Shown in pieces: positions 55,442-63,929 of a stretch of 64,000 bases of DNA. The notes beneath the pieces were generated by a model. It searched no databases. It saw only the letters and a list, made by a program, of their open reading frames with translations, and was not told where the DNA came from. The DNA is from Roseobacter sp. CCS2 (GTDB lineage Bacteria > Pseudomonadota > Alphaproteobacteria > Rhodobacterales > Rhodobacteraceae): assembly GCF_000169435.1 (NCBI RefSeq), contig NZ_AAYB01000008.1, forward strand, positions 1 to 64,000. The letters run 5' to 3'. The position numbers and the translations under genes were made by a program. Position 1 is the first letter of the stretch. Each line of letters begins with the position of its first letter.

Positions 55442-57076
55442 TTACTCAGCGATCTTATAAAGATCTTTGGAGTACCAGTTCTGTTCAAAGTTCTCGTAGG
55501 GCCAACCTTCGAGGTCTGTCGCATACATATAGTCTGCGGCGTAGTGATAGATCGGAATGATCGGCGTATCTTGCGCGATAAACTCCTCAACCCGGTCATA
55601 GTTGGCTTGCGGGTTGTCTGATGTTTTGGCTTCGGCCAGCAGCGCATCAACCTCGGGGTTGTTGTACTTGCTGTCGTTATAGCCTGACTCGGATTGCATC
55701 AGATCAAGGAAGGTGGATGCTTCGTTATAGTCGGCACACCAACCACCGCGGGCCACATCAAAGTCGCCGTTGCCGCGCGCCTCAAGGAATGTCTGCCATT
55801 CCTGATTGGCCAGCGTCGTTTCCACACCCAGCGTCTGTTTCCACATCTGGCTGATTGCAATCGCGACAGACCGGTGGGAATCGTCGGTGTTATACACCAG
55901 ATCAATGCTCAGCGGGTTGTCAGAGCCATATCCAGCCTCGGTCAGCAGCTCTTGCGCCATCTCGTTCCGCTCAGCCTGCGTCATGGTCGCCATGGGAATA
56001 TCGGGCGTTTCAAACCCGGCAGTCGCCCAGTGCGTGAAGGTGTAGGCAGGCTTTTGCCCGGCGGCCAATACGTTTTCCGCAATAACATCACGGTCGACGG
56101 CGAGGCTAAGTGCTTTGCGCACATTAGGGTCTTGCAGTTCTTCGGGTGCGCCGTCACGCAGGTTGAACATGTAGTAGTAGGAACAGGCCTGTGGCACGGA
56201 ATTGGCCTGATCAGGGAATTCGGCGGAAAGCCGCGGGAACTGACCTGCGGGAATATCGGTGCGGTCCAATTCACCGGCTAGATAACGGGTCAACGCTACG
56301 TTTTCGTCGGTGATAACCAGCTTTGTCACTGTTTCAAGGATCGTATTTTCGTTGTCCCAGTACATTGGGTTCCGGGTCCGTACCAACCGTTCTTGTGGCA
56401 CGAATTCACTCAGCACATAGGCGCCGTTGGACACCATGTTTTCCGGCAAAACCCAGTCACTGCCATGTTCTTCGATGGTGGCCTGATGAACGGGGAAGGT
56501 CGTGCCATGCGTCACCATTTGCGGGAAATACGGCAGGGGTTGCGTCAGGCGGACCTCAAGCGTGACATCATCGACAGCAGTGACACCCAGTTCGGATGGG
56601 TCCATATCACCGGCGATGACGGCACCGCCGTTTTCAATCGACATCAGGTCCATGTACCAGCTGTAGGGGGACGCCAGTTCAGGTGACGCGGCCCGCTGCC
56701 ACGCATAGACAAAATCGCCAGCTGTCACAGGATCACCGTTCGACCATTTGGCGTTGTCGCGCAGGGTGAATGTGTAAACCAAACCATCTTCGCTCATCTC
56801 ATGGCTTAGCGCGACACCGGGGATCAAATTGCCGGCGGCATCCTGATTATACAGACCTTCAAACAGGTCGCGCACGACATCGGCACCATCAACATCCTCA
56901 ACAAGTCCCGGATCAATCGACGGGCTTTCGTCCCCAACGCGGTAGGTAAACGATTGATCAGAGGCGAGCGTTTCGCCGGTCTCGGGGTGTGTGGCATGGC
57001 CGTCGGCATAAAGCGCGCCGGTCGTGGCAATCAATACGGCAGAGGTGGTTGCAAGCAGTCTGGTTCTGAGTGTCAT
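55442..57076 (-). CDS. oppA: Oligopeptide ABC transporter substrate-binding protein OppA
   Basis: The start at 57076 follows AAAGGGAG; the 544-residue product begins MTLRTRLLATTSAVLIATTG with signal cleavage near LYADG. The SBP_bac_5 fold carries DPGLVEDVDGADVVRDLFEG, VTAGDFVYAWQRAASPELAS and DNEN-type ligand loop. It captures peptides in the periplasm for OppBCDF. First gene of the opp operon. The 5' region (57077-57333) is without a gene, with a GCGTACGC palindrome near 57231. Confidence 0.93.
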   Translation of the reverse strand: MTLRTRLLATTSAVLIATTGALYADGHATHPETGETLASDQSFTYRVGDESPSIDPGLVEDVDGADVVRDLFEGLYNQDAAGNLIPGVALSHEMSEDGLVYTFTLRDNAKWSNGDPVTAGDFVYAWQRAASPELASPYSWYMDLMSIENGGAVIAGDMDPSELGVTAVDDVTLEVRLTQPLPYFPQMVTHGTTFPVHQATIEEHGSDWVLPENMVSNGAYVLSEFVPQERLVRTRNPMYWDNENTILETVTKLVITDENVALTRYLAGELDRTDIPAGQFPRLSAEFPDQANSVPQACSYYYMFNLRDGAPEELQDPNVRKALSLAVDRDVIAENVLAAGQKPAYTFTHWATAGFETPDIPMATMTQAERNEMAQELLTEAGYGSDNPLSIDLVYNTDDSHRSVAIAISQMWKQTLGVETTLANQEWQTFLEARGNGDFDVARGGWCADYNEASTFLDLMQSESGYNDSKYNNPEVDALLAEAKTSDNPQANYDRVEEFIAQDTPIIPIYHYAADYMYATDLEGWPYENFEQNWYSKDLYKIAE

Positions 57077-57333
57077 GTGATATCTCCCTTTTGTTGCGTC
57101 TTTGGCGACGCAATCATTTACAATGGGGCGCGTTATGCGCTGATGGGGATATCTTTTGATGCCACCGAACAAATGGCAAGGTTAATTGCAGGTTGACCCC
57201 GCGACAGTTCTTTTTGTGCCGAAATCATAGAGCGTACGCGTAGAGTATAGAAGAATTTCAGTAAATCTGCGCAATTATCGAAACGGGACAAACACGTTGC
57301 CCCGGTAAGATAAATTCAAATCGATGACTTTCG

Positions 57334-57696
57334 TTATTGCAAGCGGAAGGATGCAGAATCGCCAGCGCCCTGATCCACGGTGAATTTCACACGGTCATTT
57401 CCGCGCGCTTCCACAAGTTGGCAGTTGTAAGGGATAGGGTCGCCGCCCCAGCTTAATTCGCGGCAGAAATAACCGTCTTGCCAGCTCCAGTTGCCATCAA
57501 TTTCCCAGCCAATGGCAGATCCGTCGATATCGCCGTTGGGCAAAACTTGAAGGCGAACACCGTAAAAGAAGTTGCGCAATTCTTTACCTTGGACCAGCGA
57601 CAGGAAAGTCGCTTGATCTTTTACAGGTACATAACTGTCAGCGGCCGCAGGTGCAGCAGCGGTTGCAAAGATCAAAGATAGGATCGCGTATTTCAT
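57334..57696 (-). CDS. Small secreted protein, unknown (120 residues)
   Basis: Signal peptide MKYAILSLIFATAAAPAAAD, cut before SYVPVKDQATFLSL. The mature domain has GWEIDGNWSWQDGYFCRELSWGGDPIPYNCQLVE, with two Cys likely in a disulfide and a Trp-rich motif, then FTVDQGAGDSASF. Homologs in Rhodobacterales are sometimes labelled dihydrodipicolinate reductase by position beside dapB, but it has no such fold. Function unknown, predicted periplasmic or extracellular. Confidence 0.65.
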   Translation of the reverse strand: MKYAILSLIFATAAAPAAADSYVPVKDQATFLSLVQGKELRNFFYGVRLQVLPNGDIDGSAIGWEIDGNWSWQDGYFCRELSWGGDPIPYNCQLVEARGNDRVKFTVDQGAGDSASFRLQ

Positions 57697-57840
57697 CGGT
57701 GCCTCCGTTATCAGCAGGATGTTATCTATACGCAGTGATCTGCCGTTTGGTTCACTCTTGGCGATCGGGTTTATGTTGAAACGGCAGGGATTGCCTATTT
57801 TTGGGCGGGTTTTCCCAATCTGGGACGCAAAGTAGCTGTT

Positions 57841-58287
57841 TCAGTCTTCCAGCGCTTTGATCATGTCCACACGCGTGGCATGGCGTCCGCCCCCGAAATC
57901 GGTGAACAGGAACGCATCCACAATCTTAAGCGCTGTGGCGTTGTCGATCACCCGTGCGCCCATCGCCAGCATATTTGCGTCGTTGTGTTCGCGGATCATT
58001 TGCGCCGAAAACACGTCAGAGCATACGCCGCAGCGGATGCCCTTGACCTTATTCGCGGCCATCATGATCCCTTGACCGGTCCCGCACAAGATAATCCCGA
58101 ACGTGCAATCGCTTGACGCGACCCGCCGCGCAGCAGCTTCACCATGGGCGGGGTATGGTGTGCTTTCGGGTGTCGTGGGGCCGATATCAACCGCCTCCCA
58201 TCCTTTGGCAGTGATATGGTCCGCAATTTGCTGACGCATCTCGATGGCGGCGTGATCGCTGGAAAGAACGACGCGTTTGTTGGTCAT
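57841..58287 (-). CDS. rpiB: Ribose 5-phosphate isomerase B
   Basis: Interconverts ribose 5-phosphate and ribulose 5-phosphate. The 148-residue product has LSSDHAAIEMRQQIADH and the phosphate-binding IILCGTGQGIMMAANKV with catalytic Cys, then HNDANMLAMGARVIDNATAL. RpiB rather than RpiA by fold and length. Just 26 bases downstream of dapB, so probably cotranscribed. Confidence 0.93.
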   Translation of the reverse strand: MTNKRVVLSSDHAAIEMRQQIADHITAKGWEAVDIGPTTPESTPYPAHGEAAARRVASSDCTFGIILCGTGQGIMMAANKVKGIRCGVCSDVFSAQMIREHNDANMLAMGARVIDNATALKIVDAFLFTDFGGGRHATRVDMIKALED

Positions 58288-58313
58288 GGGGTCTGATCCT
58301 TATTGGCCGGCTA

Positions 58314-59123
58314 TCAAATGCCCAGCACATCCATCATGTCATATTCGCCGGGGTTTTTGTCTTGCCCCCAAAGGGCGGCTTTCAGCGCACCACGCGCAAA
58401 AATTGCACGGTCTGTCGCAAGGTGGCGCAGCACAATCCGTTCACCTGCGGCGGCAAACAGCACATCATGTTCGCCCACGATATCGCCGCCCCGAATGGCG
58501 CTGAACCCGATGTCACCCTTTTTGCGTGCACCTGTGATCCCGTCACGCCCGCTGTCGCTGACGTCGCTCAGGGATACGCCGCGCCCTTCGGCGGCGGCCT
58601 CGCCCAGCATCAGGGCCGTACCAGATGGGGCATCGACCTTTTGGTTGTGATGCGCTTCGATCACTTCGATATCAAAATCATCATCCAAGGCTGCGGCAAC
58701 GCGTTTGGTCAACTGGACCAGCAGGTTCACACCCAAAGACATATTGCCAGCGCGCACAATCACGGCATGGCGGGCCGCGGCATTGATCGCCTTGAGGTCA
58801 TCTTCGGACAGCCCAGTGGTGCCGATCACATGCACCGCGCGCGCTTGTGCCGCCAGCCCTGCGAAATCGACCGTCGCAGCAGGCGCGGTAAAGTCAATCA
58901 CCGCTTGCGCCTTTGCAAACACCTCGACCGCGTCGTCGGTCACATCAACACCAATCGGCTGTCCACCCATCATAGTGCCGATATCCTGCCCGACCCAATC
59001 GTGGCCTGACCGTTCCAAGACGCCCACCAGATGGCATTTATCCGACGCAAGCACTGACCTAATCAGCATTTGCCCCATTTTGCCTGATCCGCCTGTGATC
59101 ACGATGCCCGGTGTATCTGTCAT
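58314..59123 (-). CDS. dapB: 4-hydroxy-tetrahydrodipicolinate reductase
   Basis: Reduces HTPA to tetrahydrodipicolinate in the lysine/diaminopimelate pathway. The start at 59123 gives [20 protein letters not shown] (269 residues). NAD(P)-binding GGSGKMGQ, substrate motif [20 protein letters not shown] with the catalytic His pair. Divergent from rbfA by about 97 bases. Length and motifs normal. Confidence 0.95.
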   Translation of the reverse strand: MTDTPGIVITGGSGKMGQMLIRSVLASDKCHLVGVLERSGHDWVGQDIGTMMGGQPIGVDVTDDAVEVFAKAQAVIDFTAPAATVDFAGLAAQARAVHVIGTTGLSEDDLKAINAAARHAVIVRAGNMSLGVNLLVQLTKRVAAALDDDFDIEVIEAHHNQKVDAPSGTALMLGEAAAEGRGVSLSDVSDSGRDGITGARKKGDIGFSAIRGGDIVGEHDVLFAAAGERIVLRHLATDRAIFARGALKAALWGQDKNPGEYDMMDVLGI

Positions 59124-59220
59124 GTTGTTGTCCCTCTTCTTGGACCTTCGTTTAGCGCCGGATCGCCGCTGACGCAAAGCCTTGCTTGGCATCGGCTGCC
59201 ACAGCGCTTAAATGAACCCT

Positions 59221-59616
59221 ATGGCAAAGAATTCAAATCGAGACGGCAAAGCCCCCACCCAGCGCATGTTGCGCGTGGGCGAAGTGATCCGCCGCACCCT
59301 GTCCGAAGTCCTGCAACGCGGCGACGTGCATGACGATGAACTGGCGCGCATGTCCATTACGGTCGGCGAGGTGCGGATGACATCCGATTTGCGGATCGCG
59401 ACGGCCTTTGTGCTGCCCTTGGGTGGGCATGGGAAACAAGAGGCGTTAGAGGCATTACGCCGCAACCGCCACGAAATCCGGCATTTGGTGGTCAAAGGCG
59501 GCACGATGAAATTCGCGCCTGAACTACGGTTTGAAATTGACGGGACGTTTGACCAGATCGACGCGACGCGCGCATTGCTGGCAGAGGATCATGTCCGTCA
59601 GGATCTGGACGACTGA
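59221..59616 (+). CDS. rbfA: 30S ribosome-binding factor A
   Basis: Helps mature the 30S subunit at the 16S 5' end. ATG at 59221 (MAKNSNRDGKAPTQRMLRVG) or 59212 is the start. It has the KH-like fold sequence VGEVIRRTLSEVLQRGDVHD, and later RHEIRHLVVKGGTMKFAPEL with RFEIDGTFDQ. About 131-134 residues, normal. Its usual partners (truB, rpsO, infB) do not follow; the next gene is a phosphodiester glycosidase overlapping by one base. Confidence 0.93.
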   Translation: MAKNSNRDGKAPTQRMLRVGEVIRRTLSEVLQRGDVHDDELARMSITVGEVRMTSDLRIATAFVLPLGGHGKQEALEALRRNRHEIRHLVVKGGTMKFAPELRFEIDGTFDQIDATRALLAEDHVRQDLDD

Positions 59617-60335
59617 TGCGCTGGCTGGTGGGCGTCCTGCTGTTCTGGGCCGTGCCCGTAGCAGCGGTGACCTGCGAGGATGTGACCTATAAGGGTCTTA
59701 GCTATACAGCCTGCACGGTTGATGTCGCGTCCGAAAGCCTGAGCTTGTTTCACCGCGATGCCGATGGCACCCTGATCGGCAGCTTTGGCGGGATCGAAGA
59801 TTTGCCTGAAATAAACCGTCTGTCTTTTGCGATGAACGCAGGCATGTACCATGATGATCGGTCCCCGGTGGGGCATTACCGCGAGGATGGTATCGAGACG
59901 ATGCGCGTCATTCCAAACGCAGGGCCCGGTAACTTTGGTCTGCTGCCCAATGGGGTGTTTTGCATCAATGATGATAGCGCGCAGGTTTACGAGACGCTTG
60001 ATTATATCGCCCGCGCGCCTGACTGCCGTGATGCGACGCAATCCGGGCCGATGCTGGTCATCAATGGTGCGCTACATCCACGGTTCTTGGTGGACAGCAC
60101 ATCGCGGTTCATCCGCAACGGTGTGGGCACAACAACCGATGGCGACACTGCCGTTTTTGTGATTTCCAACGACAGCGTGACGTTCCATGAATTCGGCAGC
60201 TTCTTTCGCGATTATCTGGAACTGCCAAACGCGCTGTACTTTGATGGAAAAGTGTCGCGACTGTACGCGCGCGACCAAGGGCGCAGTGACTTTGGATTTC
60301 AGTCGCTGGGGCCAATGGTTGCAGTGACCGAGTAA
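59616..60335 (+). CDS. Phosphodiester glycosidase family protein (NAGPA/DUF2233)
   Basis: The 239-residue secreted protein starts MRWLVGVLLFWAVPVAAVTC, a signal peptide cut after the VAA region. The NAGPA domain shows FAMNAGMYHDDRSPVGHYRE and SGPMLVINGALHPRFLVDS, then RNGVGTTTDGDTAVFVIS and ALYFDGKVSRLY. The family removes GlcNAc-type caps or hydrolyses glycosyl phosphodiesters. The substrate in bacteria is unknown. Its start overlaps the rbfA stop by one base. Confidence 0.88.
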   Translation: MRWLVGVLLFWAVPVAAVTCEDVTYKGLSYTACTVDVASESLSLFHRDADGTLIGSFGGIEDLPEINRLSFAMNAGMYHDDRSPVGHYREDGIETMRVIPNAGPGNFGLLPNGVFCINDDSAQVYETLDYIARAPDCRDATQSGPMLVINGALHPRFLVDSTSRFIRNGVGTTTDGDTAVFVISNDSVTFHEFGSFFRDYLELPNALYFDGKVSRLYARDQGRSDFGFQSLGPMVAVTE

Positions 60336-60379
60336 GGCGTTGAAGATCAGGGCTACCGGCCCATGATCACCGTGCAAAG

Positions 60380-60685
60380 CTATGCCTCGCAACGATAAAG
60401 CCTAACGGGCTTGGTTGACCCTCGTGCGATCAGCCCTTTGGCCTCCAAATCCAGCTGCACAGCTTTAAGCCACCAACCCGCCTTGGCACCGCCCGGAAAC
60501 ACATCTTCTGACAGATGCTCAAGCAGCGCCGCTTTCGCCTCGGCAACTGTGATACCGGGTGCTGTGTTGGGCAAAACCGGCATCAGTGCTTCACGCATAG
60601 CCATGTATTTGACGCGATCAACGCGGTCCGTCCGCTGTGGCGATGTGATGCTTTCGATTTCTATCTTGCTGTCAGTCTCAGACAT
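60380..60685 (-). CDS. DUF6958-like small protein (101 residues)
   Basis: The start at 60685 follows GGAGAGC and gives MSETDSKIEIESITSPQRTD. The C-terminal half (VAEAKAALLEHLSEDVFPGG, AKAGWWLKAVQLDLEAKGLI) resembles small proteins grouped as DUF6958, with a compact helical fold. The family name is my recollection and is not certain. Function unknown. It is soluble and lies alone, facing leftward, before the hairpin repeats. Confidence 0.6.
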   Translation of the reverse strand: MSETDSKIEIESITSPQRTDRVDRVKYMAMREALMPVLPNTAPGITVAEAKAALLEHLSEDVFPGGAKAGWWLKAVQLDLEAKGLIARGSTKPVRLYRCEA

Positions 60686-61020
60686 GCAGCTCTCCTTCCA
60701 CGACAATTTGGGGATTGCGGAAGCCCATCCTGACCCATGCGCCAAAAAGGCGGGTAGGGGTGTGTCGGGGGAGCCCCCGACCTACGTAGGCCGGGGTTCT
60801 CCCCGGCAATCCAACACTTGCCTTATACGAAAGGGCCAACGACGGCCCGCGGGTTGGCATCGGTCACGTCGCTGTCGCGCGATTTATGCCAGCCACCTAT
60901 GCCGAAACGTCTGCCAAACGGGTGGCGTGGATGACAAAATTTCGAAGGAAGGTTTTGGCAGGAAGGGCGAGCTGAAGCGGTGAGAACTTACGTTTGGCGC
61001 TCGATTTCCCCAACACCATG
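60686..61020 (+). other. Intergenic region with REP-like hairpins
   Basis: This 335-base gap contains the double hairpin described at 60765-60807 and otherwise no gene I can support. The right side (60900-61020) shows no clear promoter. Confidence 0.5.
60765..60807. repeat. Double-hairpin REP-like element, copy A
   Basis: Hairpin 1 TCGGGGG-AG-CCCCCGA (60765-60780), then the palindrome CCTACGTAGG (60781-60790), then hairpin 2 GCCGGGG-TTCT-CCCCGGC (60790-60807). The GTAGGCCGGGGTTCTC part recurs as copy B at 62320. This is a compact extragenic palindromic unit. Confidence 0.65.
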
Positions 61021-61260
61021 TTATTTCATAAACCGTAGTTTAGAAAGAATGCCTGCGAAGAGACACCGAAATCTATGTAGAAAAGTTGCGGAGTGAACGA
61101 CAAGAAGAAACAAAGGAAAAAAGAAGCTGAAGAATGCAAGAAAGTGACCGGTTGAAAGCATTTCATATTTTACTGATGCAAAGGCGGAGCATGCGAAAGC
61201 CATCAAATAGGCAACGGTCACTCGAACCCAAACTTTCATTATGAAGTCCCAGAAAGTCAT
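61021..61260 (-). CDS. Small membrane protein, unknown (79 residues)
   Basis: The start at 61260 (MTFWDFIMKVWVRVTVAYLM) avoids overlap with the upstream lipoprotein; an ATG at 61293 is also open. Two hydrophobic segments (about residues 8-30 and 40-62, the second LAFFSFFFPLFLLVVHSATF) with basic tail suggest an inner-membrane protein. No family is recognised. It lies directly behind the 61268-62092 lipoprotein on the same strand. The DNA is poorer in G+C than its neighbours, suggesting recent arrival. Confidence 0.5.
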   Translation of the reverse strand: MTFWDFIMKVWVRVTVAYLMAFACSAFASVKYEMLSTGHFLAFFSFFFPLFLLVVHSATFLHRFRCLFAGILSKLRFMK

Positions 61261-61267
61261 GTTGATC

Positions 61268-62092
61268 TCATTGAGTCTGCGCAATGTATTCATTCGCCGA
61301 GTTACCCAAGAAGTCTAGTGCTTCCAGCGCCCACCATCTACCACAAGGTGAATTTTGATTTCGGTTCCATTTGTCTGTGGGCATACGTAGTGTCCGCGAC
61401 CACTCTCTAAATGCTTGATCAAAGTCTTGGCGTTCATCGCAGTCGCTGAGGTCCAACGAGTTGAAGGCAACTGTGTCGGAAGTATCCGCATTAGACCAAA
61501 CACTGCCGGGGCTCATTGCGATCAGATAGGGACCTCGATCAGGTTTCTTTCGAAAGCCAAGATCGTCACCGAGCGCAATAAGTTTCCTTGCGGTAGTTAC
61601 GTCATAGGAGTCTATAGCTCTGTCGCACCTGTTATCAGCCGCAAATTCAAAGTCTCTAACCCAGCCCAAAGTCGGCCACATCGTTATTGCTTGGTCGGCA
61701 ACCTGGGGGGTACTGGCAGTAATTGGATCAAGACCCGCATCAAAGGCGTTGCACGCAAGCTTATACCGTGCACGGTTTGAGGCGTTAGGTGAAGTCGGAA
61801 AAGCTACGAAACCATAAGCGTAGAATTCCTCGGGCGGGAATTGGGTCATACCTCCGTACATTCGGGTCGTCGCAATGACGTCGTTGCTTGAGTCTGATGA
61901 GTTTTGTGCCTGTATTATGGCGTAGGTGAGAAACGCAGCGCCAACGAATAGAGCACCACCTCCATCTATCGATCCATCTGAACCACCACTGTCCCCACCA
62001 CCCATGCAGCCGCTGCAAAGGAACAAGGCACATGCAAGCAATGAATTATTTTGTGTCTTTGCGCAATGGAAGCGTCTAGGGAATAAACTCAT
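61268..62092 (-). CDS. Lipoprotein, unknown (274 residues)
   Basis: The start at 62092 gives MSLFPRRFHCAKTQNNSLLA followed by the lipobox LFLCSGC and a Gly/Ser/Asp-rich linker (GGGDSGGSDGSIDGGG). A hydrophobic stretch (GALFVGAAFLTYAIIQAQ) follows, then a soluble domain with CNAFDAGLDPITAS and a Trp-rich C-terminus (CGRWWALEALDFLG). Anchored in a membrane by lipid and perhaps one helix. Function unknown. AT-rich DNA and low-frequency codons, unlike the adjacent ribosomal genes, point to acquired DNA. Confidence 0.6.
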   Translation of the reverse strand: MSLFPRRFHCAKTQNNSLLACALFLCSGCMGGGDSGGSDGSIDGGGALFVGAAFLTYAIIQAQNSSDSSNDVIATTRMYGGMTQFPPEEFYAYGFVAFPTSPNASNRARYKLACNAFDAGLDPITASTPQVADQAITMWPTLGWVRDFEFAADNRCDRAIDSYDVTTARKLIALGDDLGFRKKPDRGPYLIAMSPGSVWSNADTSDTVAFNSLDLSDCDERQDFDQAFREWSRTLRMPTDKWNRNQNSPCGRWWALEALDFLGNSANEYIAQTQ

Positions 62093-62421
62093 TGTGCCTA
62101 CTGAATAGAATAACCATTGCAACTATAGGTAAGGCGGCAGAATGACATAGGCAAGGCTGGAGACTGGCGCTTTGCTGCATAGAAATGCTTGACTGCTAGG
62201 TTCTCAATCCTACTTGCCACCCACACCCCTCCCTGCTACATCCCCGCAATCGCTTGGCCTCGGATTCGTTCCGGGGTCTTTGTGGTATTGCCAAAGCCCA
62301 CGGTTACACGCGGGTCACGGTAGGTCGGGGTTCTCTCCGACACCTCTAAATCGGGCACCTACGGGGGCCTTTAACATCAGGGTCGCGCAAGTGGCCCGCC
62401 AAGCAAACGGAAGAAGCTAAC
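62093..62421 (+). other. Intergenic region upstream of rplB
   Basis: This 329-base gap must carry whatever drives rplB here. It has TTGACT (62189-62194) and, 16 bases on, TACTTG (62211-62216), a weak promoter candidate. A degenerate hairpin repeat (copy B) lies at 62320. ACGGAAGAAGC provides a ribosome-binding site just before the rplB ATG. No rplW is seen. Confidence 0.45.
62320..62342. repeat. REP-like element, copy B (degenerate)
   Basis: GTAGGTCGGGGTTCTC followed by TCCGACA matches hairpin 2 of copy A (60785-60808) with a few substitutions, keeping the stem GTCGGG / CTCCGAC with one mismatch. Confidence 0.5.
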
Positions 62422-63264
62422 ATGGCACTCAAGTCGTACAAACCGACGACGCCGGGCCAGCGTGGGCTGGTGCTGATCGACCGTTCGGAGCTTTGGAAAG
62501 GACGTCCTGTCAAATCCCTTACTCAGGGTTTGACTAAATCGGGCGGCCGGAACAACACCGGACGGATCACTATGCGTCGTATTGGTGGGGGCGCAAAGCG
62601 TCTTTACCGCATCGTCGATTTCAAGCGTAACAAGCTGGACATGTCCGCTGTTGTCGCACGGATCGAATATGACCCGAACCGCACCGCATTTATCGCGCTG
62701 ATTCAGTACGAAGACGGTACACAGAATTACATCCTTGCCCCGCAGCGCCTCGCTGTTGGTGACAAGGTGATCGCATCTGCCAAGGCTGACATTAAGCCCG
62801 GCAACGCCATGCCATTCAGCGGCATGCCAATCGGTACGATCATTCACAACATCGAAATGAAGCCAGGCAAAGGCGGCCAGATCGCCCGTGCAGCCGGCAC
62901 CTACGCCCAGTTTGTGGGTCGTGATGGTGGTTACGCGCAGGTCCGTCTGTCTTCTGGTGAATTGCGCCTGATCCGTCAGGAATGCATGGCCACTGTCGGT
63001 GCTGTGTCGAACCCCGACAACTCAAACCAGAACTTCGGTAAAGCGGGCCGGACCCGTCACAAGGGCATCCGCCCAAGTGTCCGTGGTGTTGCCATGAACC
63101 CGATCGACCACCCGCACGGTGGTGGTGAAGGCCGCACATCTGGTGGTCGGACGCCTGTCACACCTTGGGGTAAAGATACCAAGGGCAAGCGCACCCGTAA
63201 CAAAAACAAAGCATCGCAGCGCCTTATCGTGCGTTCGCGTCATGCCAAGAAGAAGGGTCGTTAA
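62422..63264 (+). CDS. rplB: 50S ribosomal protein L2
   Basis: Essential peptidyl-transferase-centre protein. The 280-residue product starts [20 protein letters not shown] and includes [20 protein letters not shown] and the conserved [16 protein letters not shown] (His of L2). Codon use is highly biased. Followed by rpsS at 2 bases. rplW would normally precede it; here unrelated DNA does. Confidence 0.97.
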   Translation: MALKSYKPTTPGQRGLVLIDRSELWKGRPVKSLTQGLTKSGGRNNTGRITMRRIGGGAKRLYRIVDFKRNKLDMSAVVARIEYDPNRTAFIALIQYEDGTQNYILAPQRLAVGDKVIASAKADIKPGNAMPFSGMPIGTIIHNIEMKPGKGGQIARAAGTYAQFVGRDGGYAQVRLSSGELRLIRQECMATVGAVSNPDNSNQNFGKAGRTRHKGIRPSVRGVAMNPIDHPHGGGEGRTSGGRTPVTPWGKDTKGKRTRNKNKASQRLIVRSRHAKKKGR

Positions 63265-63266
63265 AT

Positions 63267-63545
63267 ATGGCTCGTTCCGTCTGGAAAGGCCCCTTTGTGG
63301 ACGCCTATGTTTTGAAAAAAGCAGAAGCATCCCGCGAAAGCGGCCGCAACGAAGTGATCAAGATCTGGTCGCGTCGTTCTACTATCCTGCCTCAGTTTGT
63401 TGGCCTCACCTTTGGTGTGTACAACGGCAAGAAGCACATCCCTGTTAACGTTAGCGAAGACATGATTGGTCAGAAGTTCGGTGAATATTCACCAACACGG
63501 ACCTACTATGGTCACGCCGCTGACAAAAAAGCGAAGCGGAAATAA
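63267..63545 (+). CDS. rpsS: 30S ribosomal protein S19
   Basis: The 92-residue protein starts [20 protein letters not shown] and contains the family motif [40 protein letters not shown]. Normal length. Next gene rplV begins 3 bases later. Confidence 0.97.
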   Translation: MARSVWKGPFVDAYVLKKAEASRESGRNEVIKIWSRRSTILPQFVGLTFGVYNGKKHIPVNVSEDMIGQKFGEYSPTRTYYGHAADKKAKRK

Positions 63546-63548
63546 GCC

Positions 63549-63929
63549 ATGAGCAAGGATAAAAATCCCCGCCGCGTGGCCGATAACGAAGCAATGGCAA
63601 AACTACGCATGCTCCGTACCTCCCCGCAAAAGCTGAACCTCGTTGCTGGCCTGATCCGCGGCAAGAAAGTTGAGCAGGCATTGACTGACCTGACTTTCAG
63701 CAAAAAGCGGATTTCGGACGACGTGAAGAAATGTCTTCAGTCGGCCATCGCCAACGCCGAAAACAACCACAACCTTGACGTCGATGAACTGGTCGTCGCA
63801 GAGGCGTATGTCGGCAAGAACCTGACCATGAAGCGCGGACGCCCACGGGCCCGTGGCCGTTTTGGCAAGATCATCAAGCCGTTTGCAGAGATCACCATCA
63901 AGGTGCGTCAAGTTGAGGAGCAATCATAA
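63549..63929 (+). CDS. rplV: 50S ribosomal protein L22
   Basis: The 126-residue protein begins [20 protein letters not shown] and includes [20 protein letters not shown] and the loop [20 protein letters not shown] that lines the exit tunnel. Stop overlaps the rpsC start by one base. Confidence 0.97.
   Translation: MSKDKNPRRVADNEAMAKLRMLRTSPQKLNLVAGLIRGKKVEQALTDLTFSKKRISDDVKKCLQSAIANAENNHNLDVDELVVAEAYVGKNLTMKRGRPRARGRFGKIIKPFAEITIKVRQVEEQS

Noticed and set aside
62190-62225. GGTTCTCAATCC followed by a CCA-containing stretch, as if the 3' end of a tRNA
   Set aside because: The T-loop would be one base too long and no acceptor or anticodon stem is present upstream; not a tRNA.
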